In this document: positions 10,292-19,014 of the stretch, piece after piece
How the letters are laid out: every line of letters starts with the position of its first letter
How positions within the stretch are numbered: position 1 is the stretch's first letter
Source of the DNA: Bdellovibrionota bacterium
Lineage (GTDB): Bacteria; Bdellovibrionota; Bdellovibrionia; Bdellovibrionales; JAEYZS01
DNA: 39,671 bases
Direction: 5' to 3'
Assembly (NCBI GenBank): GCA_963169805.1
Contig: CAUJDY010000016.1
Span: forward strand, 1-39,671
Program-made: the position numbers and the translations under genes
Notes under the pieces: model-generated
Databases searched by the model: none
Seen by the model: the letters and a program-made list of their open reading frames with translations, nothing else
Told to the model about the DNA's origin: nothing

Positions 10292-10335
10292 TTCTCTAAC
10301 AGAGAAGCCCAGTGCCTTGCATTGGGCTTTTTTTT
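10292..10335 (+). terminator. Tandem hairpins / intrinsic terminator of EF-G gene
   Basis: TTCTCT-AAC-AGAGAA followed directly by GCCCAGTG-CCTTG-CATTGGGC (one G.T pair) and TTTTTTTT. Confidence 0.88.
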
Positions 10336-10354
10336 ATGTAAATCTCCTTCTAAT

Positions 10355-11002
10355 ATGCTTAAAATATTTTTTCTGAACGCTGTACTCGTCATTATGTCTG
10401 GGTGTGCAGTTGCTCCCTTCAACTCCCCAACAACAGCACGCAGCTTAGGACAAGGGAATTCAGAAATTAATTTCGGATTATCTCCAGCTCTCTTTATCTC
10501 AGGTAGTATGGGTCTTCTAGAGCATTTTGATGTTGGAGCCTCTGTAGAGCTTCAATTTGGTATTGTTGGATCTGCTTTTGCAAAATATTCTTTTATTGAT
10601 AACCCAGATCGGTCCTCTCTTGCCTTGTATGCTGGTATTTTTGCAGCAGATGCAGTGGCAAATTCAAAGGGTTTTATGATTGGCCCCGTTTATAGTTATT
10701 TGTCTAACTCCTTTGAACCTTATCTGGGGATGTATTTTAACTATGTTGATTTTGAAAAAATAGATCCAAATGATAATGATATTGAGGATCTTAATGATGT
10801 TGTTGACGAAGTCGTAGCACTCAACTCTGGTGGATCAACTTATTATCTTGATACGACCGTAGGTTTTAATTATTGGATCTCAGAGAAAACAAAGTTTTAT
10901 CTCTATGCCAAGAATCTTTACTTTATGGAATATTCATTCTCAGATCATAACGTTTGGCTTGTAGGAACAGGACTTGGATTTAAAATGGGTAGTAATTTAT
11001 GA
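10355..11002 (+). CDS. Hypothetical outer-membrane/lipoprotein-like protein
   Basis: In-frame ATG at 10355 (ORF track begins at 10322 within the terminator region) gives a signal peptide with lipobox 'VLVIMSGC'; alternating hydrophobic strands suggest a beta-barrel. Confidence 0.6.
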   Translation: MLKIFFLNAVLVIMSGCAVAPFNSPTTARSLGQGNSEINFGLSPALFISGSMGLLEHFDVGASVELQFGIVGSAFAKYSFIDNPDRSSLALYAGIFAADAVANSKGFMIGPVYSYLSNSFEPYLGMYFNYVDFEKIDPNDNDIEDLNDVVDEVVALNSGGSTYYLDTTVGFNYWISEKTKFYLYAKNLYFMEYSFSDHNVWLVGTGLGFKMGSNL

Positions 11003-12066
11003 CCTTATTTTTTGTATATATATTATTAGCACTGCTCGCTTCATTTATGTGTTCTATTCTGGAAGCCATCATGCTGACAGTTACACATGCCCATATTGAA
11101 ATTTTAAAAAAGAAAAAAGTTGCAGCAGGATTTATACTCGAACAACTCAAAGATAAAATAGACCAGCCACTTGCTGCGATTCTCACACTAAATACCGTAG
11201 CCCACACTGCGGCTGCCACAATTGTTGGAGCCGAGGTCCACAAACAATACGGTGATGAATTTACAGCCATAGCCTCTGCAGTTCTGACTATTGTTATTCT
11301 CGTATTTACAGAAATATTACCTAAAACTATCGGAGCAAACTATTGGAAAACCATGTGTATTCCAGCCGCCTACATTTGTAATATTTTAGTTAAAATCCTG
11401 TACCCGTTTGTACTCATGTCTAAAAGTATATCGCGTATTTTTGGAGCAAAAAGACTTCATCAACAGCGTATTACACGCGAGGAAATGCTTGCACATGTTG
11501 AAATTGGCGAAACAGAGGGCATACTTCAGAAAAAAGAAACTCTCATTATCAAAAACTTACTACGCCTTAATAGTATTTATGTAAAAGACGTCATGACTCC
11601 AAGATCAGTTTTAGTTACGTTCTCAAAAGACCTCACTATACAAGAAGTCATCAACGAATATAAATCTGTCCCATTTTCTAGAATTCCTATTTTTGATAAA
11701 GATATAGATCACGTTGTTGGAATGGTATTTCGTTTCGAATTTTTAGAACATTTTGGAAATGACAAAATGAATATGAAGCTAGAGGAATTCTCTCATCCCA
11801 TTCACACTATTCACCAGAACCAATCAGTTGCTCTCACTATTGATGAATTCATTAAGCGCAGAGAACATATGTTTCTAGCAGTTGATGACTATGGAACCAC
11901 CATGGGAATTGTAACACTCGAAGATACGATTGAGACGTTACTTGGCGTCGAAATTATGGATGAAACAGACGATATTGCTGATATGAGAAAGTTTGCGCTT
12001 GAAAGATGGGAAAAAAGACAGCTTGAGATTGAGCAGCACAAAAAAATTCTTCATAAGAAAACATGA
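10999..12066 (+). CDS. CNNM/CorC (HlyC) family transporter with CBS domains
   Basis: N-terminal TM domain, 'EILPKTIGANYWK', 'VKDVMTPRSVLVTF', 'VDDYGTTMGIVTLEDTIETLLG'. Confidence 0.9.
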   Translation: MTLFFVYILLALLASFMCSILEAIMLTVTHAHIEILKKKKVAAGFILEQLKDKIDQPLAAILTLNTVAHTAAATIVGAEVHKQYGDEFTAIASAVLTIVILVFTEILPKTIGANYWKTMCIPAAYICNILVKILYPFVLMSKSISRIFGAKRLHQQRITREEMLAHVEIGETEGILQKKETLIIKNLLRLNSIYVKDVMTPRSVLVTFSKDLTIQEVINEYKSVPFSRIPIFDKDIDHVVGMVFRFEFLEHFGNDKMNMKLEEFSHPIHTIHQNQSVALTIDEFIKRREHMFLAVDDYGTTMGIVTLEDTIETLLGVEIMDETDDIADMRKFALERWEKRQLEIEQHKKILHKKT

Positions 12067-12383
12067 ACTCAAAACCTATCCTTATTTACACAACAGTACA
12101 AAATTGCAGTGAAGCAAGCCTAATTTCAAAGATTTTGCTAGAGAAAAAACTTTGTGCGTGTACGAATATTATAGAAAATATGACATCTCATTTTGTGTGG
12201 GATAACAAACCCCAAACATCTTCAGAAACAATACTTCTAATTAAAACATTTGAATCTTTTTTTGACGACATCTCTGTGGTTATTAAAGAAAACCATTCCT
12301 ATAGCACCCCGGCCATTCTGAGTATCCCCATACAACACATTGACAACAATTACCTTCAATGGATGCTAAGTTCCACAAAGTAA
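12063..12383 (+). CDS. cutA: Divalent cation tolerance protein CutA
   Basis: 'ILEKKLCACTNII', 'SHFVWDNKPQTSSETILLIKT', 'NHSYSTPAILSIPI', 'YLQWM'. Confidence 0.88.
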   Translation: MNSKPILIYTTVQNCSEASLISKILLEKKLCACTNIIENMTSHFVWDNKPQTSSETILLIKTFESFFDDISVVIKENHSYSTPAILSIPIQHIDNNYLQWMLSSTK

Positions 12384-12451
12384 GTAGGCCCCTATCTTGC
12401 AAAAAAACTGAATATAGCTACTCAGAGCAATATGACTCGAATTGAGCTCTG

Positions 12452-13207
12452 ATGTTGGCTAAGATGTTTACATCTGAAAACGCAAAAAGGACAAAAATGG
12501 CTCATTGGTTTAAATACGCATTTAGCATCTTAATACAAAGCTTACAGACAGCCTTGGCGTATTCAGACGTAACCAAAAAATACATTCATAATATCTCAGA
12601 TTTTCAGTACCATACCGCTCACCACATACAAAATGTTATCTCCTTAGGATTATTTCTACACTCAAATCCTAGTACCAGACACTATTTTTCAGATCTCACA
12701 AGAGAAGCTGTTGTTGAGTATCTTTCACTACATGATTCATCTAAGAGAATGCCTCTAGCAGAATTGCAAAACTACAAATATACAAACGAACAAACAATAG
12801 AAGAGCGTCTTTTCAGTTTCTACGGAAAAGATAAGGACCAACTTCCCCCTCAACAACAGGACGAACTTAAGCAAATAATTGAAGAACTCAATAGAATTGA
12901 CACTCTTGTAAGTCGAAGATTTTTGTACAAAAAGGGGTACATTTTAAATAGTCGCATAACTGCAAAAGGCATGAAGCTAATAATAATTGAACAAGTCGCT
13001 GATTTAGTTGAGAGAACTAAAAACCCTGTTTCGATTGAAGAATTTGGCAAAATGATGAAGTCGCCTGAAGTTTATGTAAAAGAAAGTCGTCGTCCAGAAT
13101 TTTTTCGTCTCTTAATGAATCACTATCACGAAATTGCAGACCACAGATATCAGGATATTCTAATTGCACGCCACCCAATCGTCGACTGCAAACGCTTCTT
13201 CGAATAA
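12452..13207 (+). CDS. Hypothetical protein, possible divergent HD-superfamily phosphohydrolase
   Basis: 'YHTAHHIQNV', 'LSLHDSSKRM', 'EQVADLVER' resemble H...HD...D spacing. Start could be the ATG at 12464. Confidence 0.5.
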   Translation: MLAKMFTSENAKRTKMAHWFKYAFSILIQSLQTALAYSDVTKKYIHNISDFQYHTAHHIQNVISLGLFLHSNPSTRHYFSDLTREAVVEYLSLHDSSKRMPLAELQNYKYTNEQTIEERLFSFYGKDKDQLPPQQQDELKQIIEELNRIDTLVSRRFLYKKGYILNSRITAKGMKLIIIEQVADLVERTKNPVSIEEFGKMMKSPEVYVKESRRPEFFRLLMNHYHEIADHRYQDILIARHPIVDCKRFFE

Positions 13208-13323
13208 AAGGTACCTGGTTACTTTTGAGAACTATACGGGTTAATTTTATTTTTATCTCTTCTATACTCAATTTAAAAACAAACCTATACCCTATAATTC
13301 CCAAAAGTAACCAGGTACCTTTT
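13206..13323. repeat. 118-bp element with perfect 22-bp terminal inverted repeats
   Basis: AAAAGGTACCTGGTTACTTTTG at 13206-13227 is the exact reverse complement of 13302-13323; degenerate complementarity continues inward; AT-rich 74-bp centre. Confidence 0.93.
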
Positions 13324-13390
13324 TGATACATTATTTCGTATTTTTGCCTACAGTGGAAAATATCTGCTATTCTGTAAAGTAGAGGTACGT

Positions 13391-13729
13391 ATGCGTTTAG
13401 AATTTGAATTTGTGGATTTCAATCCACGCAAACATTTTAAAGAAAAAGCTAATTTAGCGCTTAAAAAAATATACGAAAAAATGCCTTGCGATACTGTATG
13501 CGAAGCAACCTGTACTTACTATTCACACTACTTTTTCTTCCAAGTAATATTCTATGATAGGGATCAAAAATTTGAAGCTCAATGCATTTTAAACCCTAAA
13601 AAAGAGGATACTAGAGATCGAAATTGGCAAATTAAAGCTATTGATAAACTTGAAGAACAATTGGATTTAAAACTACAAAAATGGCTAGCTGAGCGCGAAA
13701 TTGATGTAAACGAAAAGAAAGCTGCTTAG
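13391..13729 (+). CDS. Small hypothetical protein with HPF/RaiA (S30AE)-like layout
   Basis: 112 aa; predicted beta-alpha-beta-beta-beta-alpha order; C-terminal 'IKAIDKLEEQLDLKLQKW' resembles HPF 'YAAIDGLIDKLARQLTKH'. Confidence 0.5.
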   Translation: MRLEFEFVDFNPRKHFKEKANLALKKIYEKMPCDTVCEATCTYYSHYFFFQVIFYDRDQKFEAQCILNPKKEDTRDRNWQIKAIDKLEEQLDLKLQKWLAEREIDVNEKKAA

Positions 13730-13732
13730 GCG

Positions 13733-14518
13733 TTACTTTTCAGCTACTACATACGCAATCCAGGAGTCACACTCCTCACCTTTTTCGGTTGGAGTAAACT
13801 CGCCATTACCTTCACCTTTTGAGTTAGTCCCTTCCCAATAGACTGTTGTTTTCTTAAAACCAGCTTCTATTAAGATCTCTCTAAGTTCTGGAATGGTCCA
13901 CATACGCCAGTCGTAATAGAAAAGCTTTTCCATTTTCTTTTGACCTTTGAGCTTAAAGTGTATGTAAAACTCTGCCTCATTTGTAATTGGATTAAAATTT
14001 ACTTGATCCCAGTAGTAAGAGAAATCCTTATGAATTGTTTCTTCCTCAATTGCCGCCTGACACTGACCACCGCCAAAACAATCTATAATGAAAATCCCAT
14101 CCTTATTAACGTGCTCATAAGCATTTTTAAAATACTTTAGGAGCTCATTTCTTTTTTTAAACAAGTAATAAGAAAAATTAACGGCTACACAAATATCTGT
14201 AGACGGAAGTTTTTTATCTAAGACATTCTTATTGTAAACATGCAATCGGCTTTGCTCCTCAGCTTTGAGCTGAGGTAAATAGTTTTTCTTTCCATACTCA
14301 AGTGGCTCTTTATCTAGATCAATTGCATAAGCTTCAAAGGATTTATCCAGCTTAACCCACGCACAACTAATTGCAAACGTCCCACAAAAATCTTCTCTTA
14401 GAGAAACCGGTTTTTTCTTTCTTATTTGCTTGTACGTTTTTAAGTAAAAATCAACATCCCCTTCAGGATTTTGAACGGACTCTTTATAATAAGAATATTT
14501 ATCAAATTCTTTAGCCAT
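13733..14518 (-). CDS. Class I SAM-dependent methyltransferase
   Basis: 'SLREDFCGTFAISCAWVKL', 'YAIDLDKEPL', 'DICVAVNFSYYLF'. Confidence 0.75.
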   Translation of the reverse strand: MAKEFDKYSYYKESVQNPEGDVDFYLKTYKQIRKKKPVSLREDFCGTFAISCAWVKLDKSFEAYAIDLDKEPLEYGKKNYLPQLKAEEQSRLHVYNKNVLDKKLPSTDICVAVNFSYYLFKKRNELLKYFKNAYEHVNKDGIFIIDCFGGGQCQAAIEEETIHKDFSYYWDQVNFNPITNEAEFYIHFKLKGQKKMEKLFYYDWRMWTIPELREILIEAGFKKTTVYWEGTNSKGEGNGEFTPTEKGEECDSWIAYVVAEK

Positions 14519-15573
14519 TATGGAACGTCTGATAGAACTTCTAAAATTGCTTCTTGTATATCATGCTTATGAGGTACGGAGGCTTCCTCAAGATTTGGGT
14601 GAAGGCCGATTCCAGGCACCTGCTTGCCTGCATGAACTTTTGGCCTTGCATAAAGATCATAAAATAATTCCTGAGTTGCTCTGTAAGCTAAATGTTCACC
14701 AAAGTTTGTAACCTCTGTATCTTCATTCACAAAAAGCACTCTTTTAGTTTTTAAAATTGATTTTTTAATAGTTTGCCAGTCATACGGATAAATAGATCTC
14801 AAGTCTATAACTTCTAAAGAGCGGCCATTTGCTTTCATTTCACGAGCGATCTCCTCACATATCAATAATGTGCGCCCATAACTTACAACAGTCAGATCTG
14901 TCCCTTCTTGTACAATTTTTGCTTTGCCAATCTCAACTCTATAATCTTGAACCAAAGGCCATTTTGCTTTCCATTGAGAACGATCTCCAAGTGGCGCATC
15001 TATCATATTTTTTAACTCTTGCTCACTCTCTGGCTCTCCAGGAATGAGGTCCTTTCCCTTTACTCTCATCAAAGCCTTGGGCTTTAAGTATAGTACCGGG
15101 TTTGGGTCCTCAATTGCTGAGAGCATAAGTCCGTATGCATCCAACGGATTTGATGGCATCACAATTTTCCATCCTGGTAATCTAGAAGCCCACGCATCAA
15201 GACTATGACTGTGATACATTGAACCACGAATTCCAGCCCCTACAGGAGTCATTACAACAAGCGGAAAATCCACTTGCCCATTCACTGCCCACTTCGTGTT
15301 ACCAATAATTTTAAGTAAATCTATTGTATTAAAAATATAATCACAAAATTGAATTTCAGCTACACAACGCTCGCCTGTCATAGCAATGCCTGTTGCCATA
15401 CCAATAATTCCTCTTTCATCAAGAGGTGTATTCCATGTTGTAGAGAGACCTTGAGTAGCAGTAAAAACTCCTCCTAAAGGAGCTCCAACATCTTGGCCAA
15501 AAATATCTTTTACATTGAGATGTTTTTCACCGTAATGAAGTGCGAGTCGAATCGCTTGCGCCATATTTGCCAT
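14518..15573 (-). CDS. 2-oxoacid dehydrogenase E1 component, beta subunit (TPP-dependent)
   Basis: 'FGQDVGAPLGGVFTATQGL', 'GIAMTGERCVAEIQFCDY', 'VLYLKPKALMR', 'TVVSYG', 'EVIDLRSIYPYD'. Confidence 0.9.
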   Translation of the reverse strand: MANMAQAIRLALHYGEKHLNVKDIFGQDVGAPLGGVFTATQGLSTTWNTPLDERGIIGMATGIAMTGERCVAEIQFCDYIFNTIDLLKIIGNTKWAVNGQVDFPLVVMTPVGAGIRGSMYHSHSLDAWASRLPGWKIVMPSNPLDAYGLMLSAIEDPNPVLYLKPKALMRVKGKDLIPGEPESEQELKNMIDAPLGDRSQWKAKWPLVQDYRVEIGKAKIVQEGTDLTVVSYGRTLLICEEIAREMKANGRSLEVIDLRSIYPYDWQTIKKSILKTKRVLFVNEDTEVTNFGEHLAYRATQELFYDLYARPKVHAGKQVPGIGLHPNLEEASVPHKHDIQEAILEVLSDVP

Positions 15574-16628
15574 TAGAACTTTCTCCAGTCTGCATTTTCA
15601 TTATTAGCGTAAACATGATCCCAAATAGATTCTGGAGTTGGTACAGGTTCTTTTCGAACAGTCTCCCAATCACGTTTCGATTGTTCATCATACTTTGTAT
15701 AAAGCTCTTTAATTGCAGATTCTTTAATGTAGTCATTCGACAAAAGTTTTTGTTCAAACATTTTAAGAGGGTCTTCTTCAAAGCTTACAAAATTAGCTCC
15801 TGAAGCAGAAGAGTGACCATACAATCGTGAGACAAATATTTCTGCAAGAACGGGTTTTCTTTCTTTACGAATATAGTCCATCTCTTCTTTCATTTTAATA
15901 TAGGATTCTTCTGGGTCATTCCCATATATCGTTGCTGTACGTATTCCAAAAGCCTTACCACGGTCAGCAATATACTTCTCCCCATGCTGACTATCATAGT
16001 CGGTAGATATTCCCCATTTATTGTTTTGAACAGTAATAAAAATCGGAAGTTCATTTCCAGGACGTGAGGACCAAACTAAGCAACTTGCAAAGTCTCCCTC
16101 AGCTGTACCCGCGTCACCGCCAGATACCACTGTAATTCCCTTTGCTTTATTTCTTTTTTGTACCCACGCAGTACCCAATGCATGGCCATACTGAACTTCA
16201 ATCGGGGATGTTACAGGTGCAACATTCCACTCTGGAAAACAATAGTGATTTGAAAAGTTTCTACCGCCTGTACATCTGTCTGTTGCGCGGTTCATGATGA
16301 GCCGAATAGAATCTATCATTTCCATACCCATTGCAATGAGTGTGGGGGTTGCACGGTAGTGCAAATGAAGCCAATCGTGTTGTATGCCTTGTCCTTTGTT
16401 AACAAGTAAACCAAGTGGCACACCGAATGCTTCCTCACCTGGGCCACCGATCCAGAAGAAAGCCTCTCCCATTTTGTAGATCTTAATAAGCCGCTCTTCT
16501 AAAACTCGCGACTTGACCATAAGATCATGCATGTAAAGAAGCTGTTCTTTTGGCAAATAAAATTTGTTTTTTTTTGCACTAGTAGACTGAGAGATCTTTT
16601 GCGAAGGCATAGCTTTAGTTTTTTCCAT
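15573..16628 (-). CDS. 2-oxoacid dehydrogenase E1 component, alpha subunit (TPP-dependent)
   Basis: 'YRATPTLIAMGM', 'VSGGDAGTAEGDFASCL', 'VQNNKWGIST'. ORF track extends to 16685 through a GTG inside a palindrome; ATG at 16628 (MEKTKAMPS) is more plausible. Confidence 0.88.
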   Translation of the reverse strand: MEKTKAMPSQKISQSTSAKKNKFYLPKEQLLYMHDLMVKSRVLEERLIKIYKMGEAFFWIGGPGEEAFGVPLGLLVNKGQGIQHDWLHLHYRATPTLIAMGMEMIDSIRLIMNRATDRCTGGRNFSNHYCFPEWNVAPVTSPIEVQYGHALGTAWVQKRNKAKGITVVSGGDAGTAEGDFASCLVWSSRPGNELPIFITVQNNKWGISTDYDSQHGEKYIADRGKAFGIRTATIYGNDPEESYIKMKEEMDYIRKERKPVLAEIFVSRLYGHSSASGANFVSFEEDPLKMFEQKLLSNDYIKESAIKELYTKYDEQSKRDWETVRKEPVPTPESIWDHVYANNENADWRKF

Positions 16629-16671
16629 AATAAATAGGTATGACAGGCGGGCCATCTTATCAACCCCCAAA

Positions 16672-16748
16672 AGATACGGCGCCACTGTTGGTTTAGCTTT
16701 GCGTTATAATCTATAACGCAAAGCTAAACCAACAGTGGCGCCGTATCT
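16672..16748. repeat. Perfect 37-bp inverted repeat with 3-nt loop (77-bp hairpin)
   Basis: AGATACGGCGCCACTGTTGGTTTAGCTTTGCGTTATA (16672-16708), ATC, TATAACGCAAAGCTAAACCAACAGTGGCGCCGTATCT (16712-16748). Confidence 0.97.
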
Positions 16749-16749
16749 A

Positions 16750-18855
16750 TTAGTTATTTTTTTGGGCAACTACGTTGTCTTTTGGATTCACCACCAACCA
16801 ATCTGTCATAATATCTACAGCCTCATTAACATCTGGCCTTTTAAGATATTCTTCCAAACGCTTCTTTGGATCATTCCTGACAGCTTTTTTCTCTTTTTCT
16901 TCTTTCTGCTTTTCTTTGTCGTCTAAGATATCTTCAAGGCTCACAACTTTGCCTTTTTTAATCGTTTTTTGAAGTTCAGTTTTTATTTTTTTGAACTCTT
17001 CATTTTTGGCAACTCGAGCCTCAGATTTTTTCTTAAGATCTGCAATCAACTTAGAATCTACCCTCTTCCAAGCGCCTTCACCTTTTTCAACAAACGCCTC
17101 TTTAGAAATAAATGATGGAATCTTTTTGGGATTTAAAGAATAGTCTAAACTCTTCTCTCCAAACTCATCTACTTCGAGAGCACTAGGTAATTTTATATCT
17201 GCAGTTACACCATCGTGTTGAGTTGTTTTGCCTCCCGGTACATAAAACATTCCGATAGTCACTTTATAGGCCCCTAAGTTTTTTGGAAGCGGCATCACAG
17301 TTTGAACACTCCCTTTTCCAAAGGTGTGATCTCCCCCTACGACGACAGCTCGACCGTAATCCTTCAGAGCTCCCGCGAAAATCTCACTCGCAGAAGCACT
17401 TGCTCGACTTGTTAAAACTACCAGAGGACCAGAATACTGAACCTCAGGATCTGTATCGGCGAGTACCTCTCCTGATCTCTCGTTAGCACCTTGAGTTTTT
17501 ACAATGTTCCCTGTTTTAATAAATAGACCTGTCAATTTCACAGCATCTTCAAGACTTCCGCCTCCATTTTGAGAAAGATCTAAAACCAAACCATCCACTT
17601 TCTCCGCCTGCGCTTCTTTTAAAAGTTTTTTTACGTCTTTATAACAAGAGCGTCCATCTGGATTTTTTGAGTCGTAATAAAAGGAAGGTAAGTTTAGAAC
17701 ACCAATTTTATGTTTTTTACCACCTACCTCTTTTGTCATGTAAGAGATTTGAGCAGCCTCATCATCTAAATTAATTTTCTGGCGAGTGAGAACAACCTTG
17801 AAAGTCTTCATTCCCTCAGGTCCTTTTCTCATGACAGTCAGATTCACCTTTGTACCTTTAGCACCGCGAATCAGCTTTACAACATCATTTAAAGGCATAT
17901 CTATTACAGGCTCCGGAGTACCAGAATCTCCTTGAGCAACCGCAATAATTTTATCTTGTGGCTCTAACTCACCAGATGCTGCAGCAGCACCTCCTGGAAT
18001 CAACTGCTCAATAACCGTATAGCCATCTTGCGAAGAAAGGGTCGCTCCGATACCCTCAAGGGAGAGATTCATATGTATATTAAAATCCTCCAAACCATCA
18101 GCTGTATAGTATGTGGAATGTGGATCTAAAGCATTTGCAAATGCATTCAAGAAAGAGGCATAAACTTCCCCTTCCGGAGTTTCTTTTAATCTTTTTATAG
18201 ATCTGTCGTACCTTCTCTCAACCCATCCTTTTGCTTCATCTTCTTTCATATCCGTTGAGATGAAATTCGCCACCTGAAACTGAACATATTTCTGTTGGAA
18301 GTCCTCAAGTTCTTTTTTATTTTTTGCATATTTCTTTTTCTGCGCATCCAACTGCAGAGTTGTTTTCTTATCAAGTTTGAAACCTTTTTTGATGTAACCT
18401 TTTGCAAAGTCACTCATTTCGGTAACTCTTTGAACGTAAAGCTTTTGAACTTCATCAATCGGACCACACTCTTGCTTAACGAGCCATTTATCCATGTCTT
18501 TCAATTTTGATTTTATAGATTGCACATCAGCATCGGTAAAATACGACTTCAATGGGTCCATAGATTTTATATACTGTTCAATAGTTCTATTCTTTATTTC
18601 TGAAGTAATTTGATTATGGACCATGTGGTATCTCAGCATTGCTCCCATAATCAGATAGATGTAGCGACAAGAGAGTTCACTTTTTAAAATTCTTTTTGTG
18701 ACGGCAGGATCAAGCGGAGTTTTAATTGCTCCCTCTGGTTTGTCGGTCTTGGACTTTTCAGGATCAATTTGCGAACTTTTAACTTCTTTCTGCTCCTGCG
18801 CATAAGAAGAATTAAACACTAATGAGAGAGCAATTACCAAAGCTGTAAACTTCAT
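16750..18855 (-). CDS. prc: S41 family C-terminal processing (tail-specific) protease, PDZ domain, signal peptide
   Basis: 'LSLEGIGATLSSQDGYTVIEQLIPGGAAAASGELEPQDKIIAVAQGD' PDZ; 'GLVLDLSQNGGGSLEDAVKLTGLFI', 'LTSRASASASEIFAGALKDYGRAVVVGGDHTFGKGSVQ'. Confidence 0.93.
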   Translation of the reverse strand: MKFTALVIALSLVFNSSYAQEQKEVKSSQIDPEKSKTDKPEGAIKTPLDPAVTKRILKSELSCRYIYLIMGAMLRYHMVHNQITSEIKNRTIEQYIKSMDPLKSYFTDADVQSIKSKLKDMDKWLVKQECGPIDEVQKLYVQRVTEMSDFAKGYIKKGFKLDKKTTLQLDAQKKKYAKNKKELEDFQQKYVQFQVANFISTDMKEDEAKGWVERRYDRSIKRLKETPEGEVYASFLNAFANALDPHSTYYTADGLEDFNIHMNLSLEGIGATLSSQDGYTVIEQLIPGGAAAASGELEPQDKIIAVAQGDSGTPEPVIDMPLNDVVKLIRGAKGTKVNLTVMRKGPEGMKTFKVVLTRQKINLDDEAAQISYMTKEVGGKKHKIGVLNLPSFYYDSKNPDGRSCYKDVKKLLKEAQAEKVDGLVLDLSQNGGGSLEDAVKLTGLFIKTGNIVKTQGANERSGEVLADTDPEVQYSGPLVVLTSRASASASEIFAGALKDYGRAVVVGGDHTFGKGSVQTVMPLPKNLGAYKVTIGMFYVPGGKTTQHDGVTADIKLPSALEVDEFGEKSLDYSLNPKKIPSFISKEAFVEKGEGAWKRVDSKLIADLKKKSEARVAKNEEFKKIKTELQKTIKKGKVVSLEDILDDKEKQKEEKEKKAVRNDPKKRLEEYLKRPDVNEAVDIMTDWLVVNPKDNVVAQKNN

Positions 18856-18922
18856 TGAAACTCCTAATCTATAGCTTGTGCCAAATTAGCGGCAGAATTT
18901 ATATTATGCGACTGAAACCAGA

Positions 18923-18962
18923 TTTTGTTAACAAAAGAAAAAGGGAGTTAGTTTTTGTTAAC
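18923..18962. promoter_or_regulatory. TTTTGTTAACAAAA palindrome plus second TTTTGTTAAC half-copy; candidate operator
   Basis: 14-bp perfect palindrome at 18923-18936 and repeat of TTTTGTTAAC at 18953-18962, upstream of the S41 protease gene. Confidence 0.3.
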
Positions 18963-19014
18963 TTTTGGCCAGGCTTAACGCGGCACCGTCTGAATTCCAA
19001 TAGGGTATACGTCT

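Noticed and set aside
12422-12452. TCAGAGC...GCTCTGA hairpin after cutA
   Set aside because: 7-bp stem with a 17-nt loop and no T-tract; too weak to call a terminator or regulatory element.
16735-16926. Plus-strand ORF beginning MAPYLL, same N-terminus as the minus-strand E1-alpha ORF extension
   Set aside because: The shared MAPYLL is produced by the GTG in each arm of the palindrome; the ORF is antisense to the S41 protease 3' end and is not protein-like.
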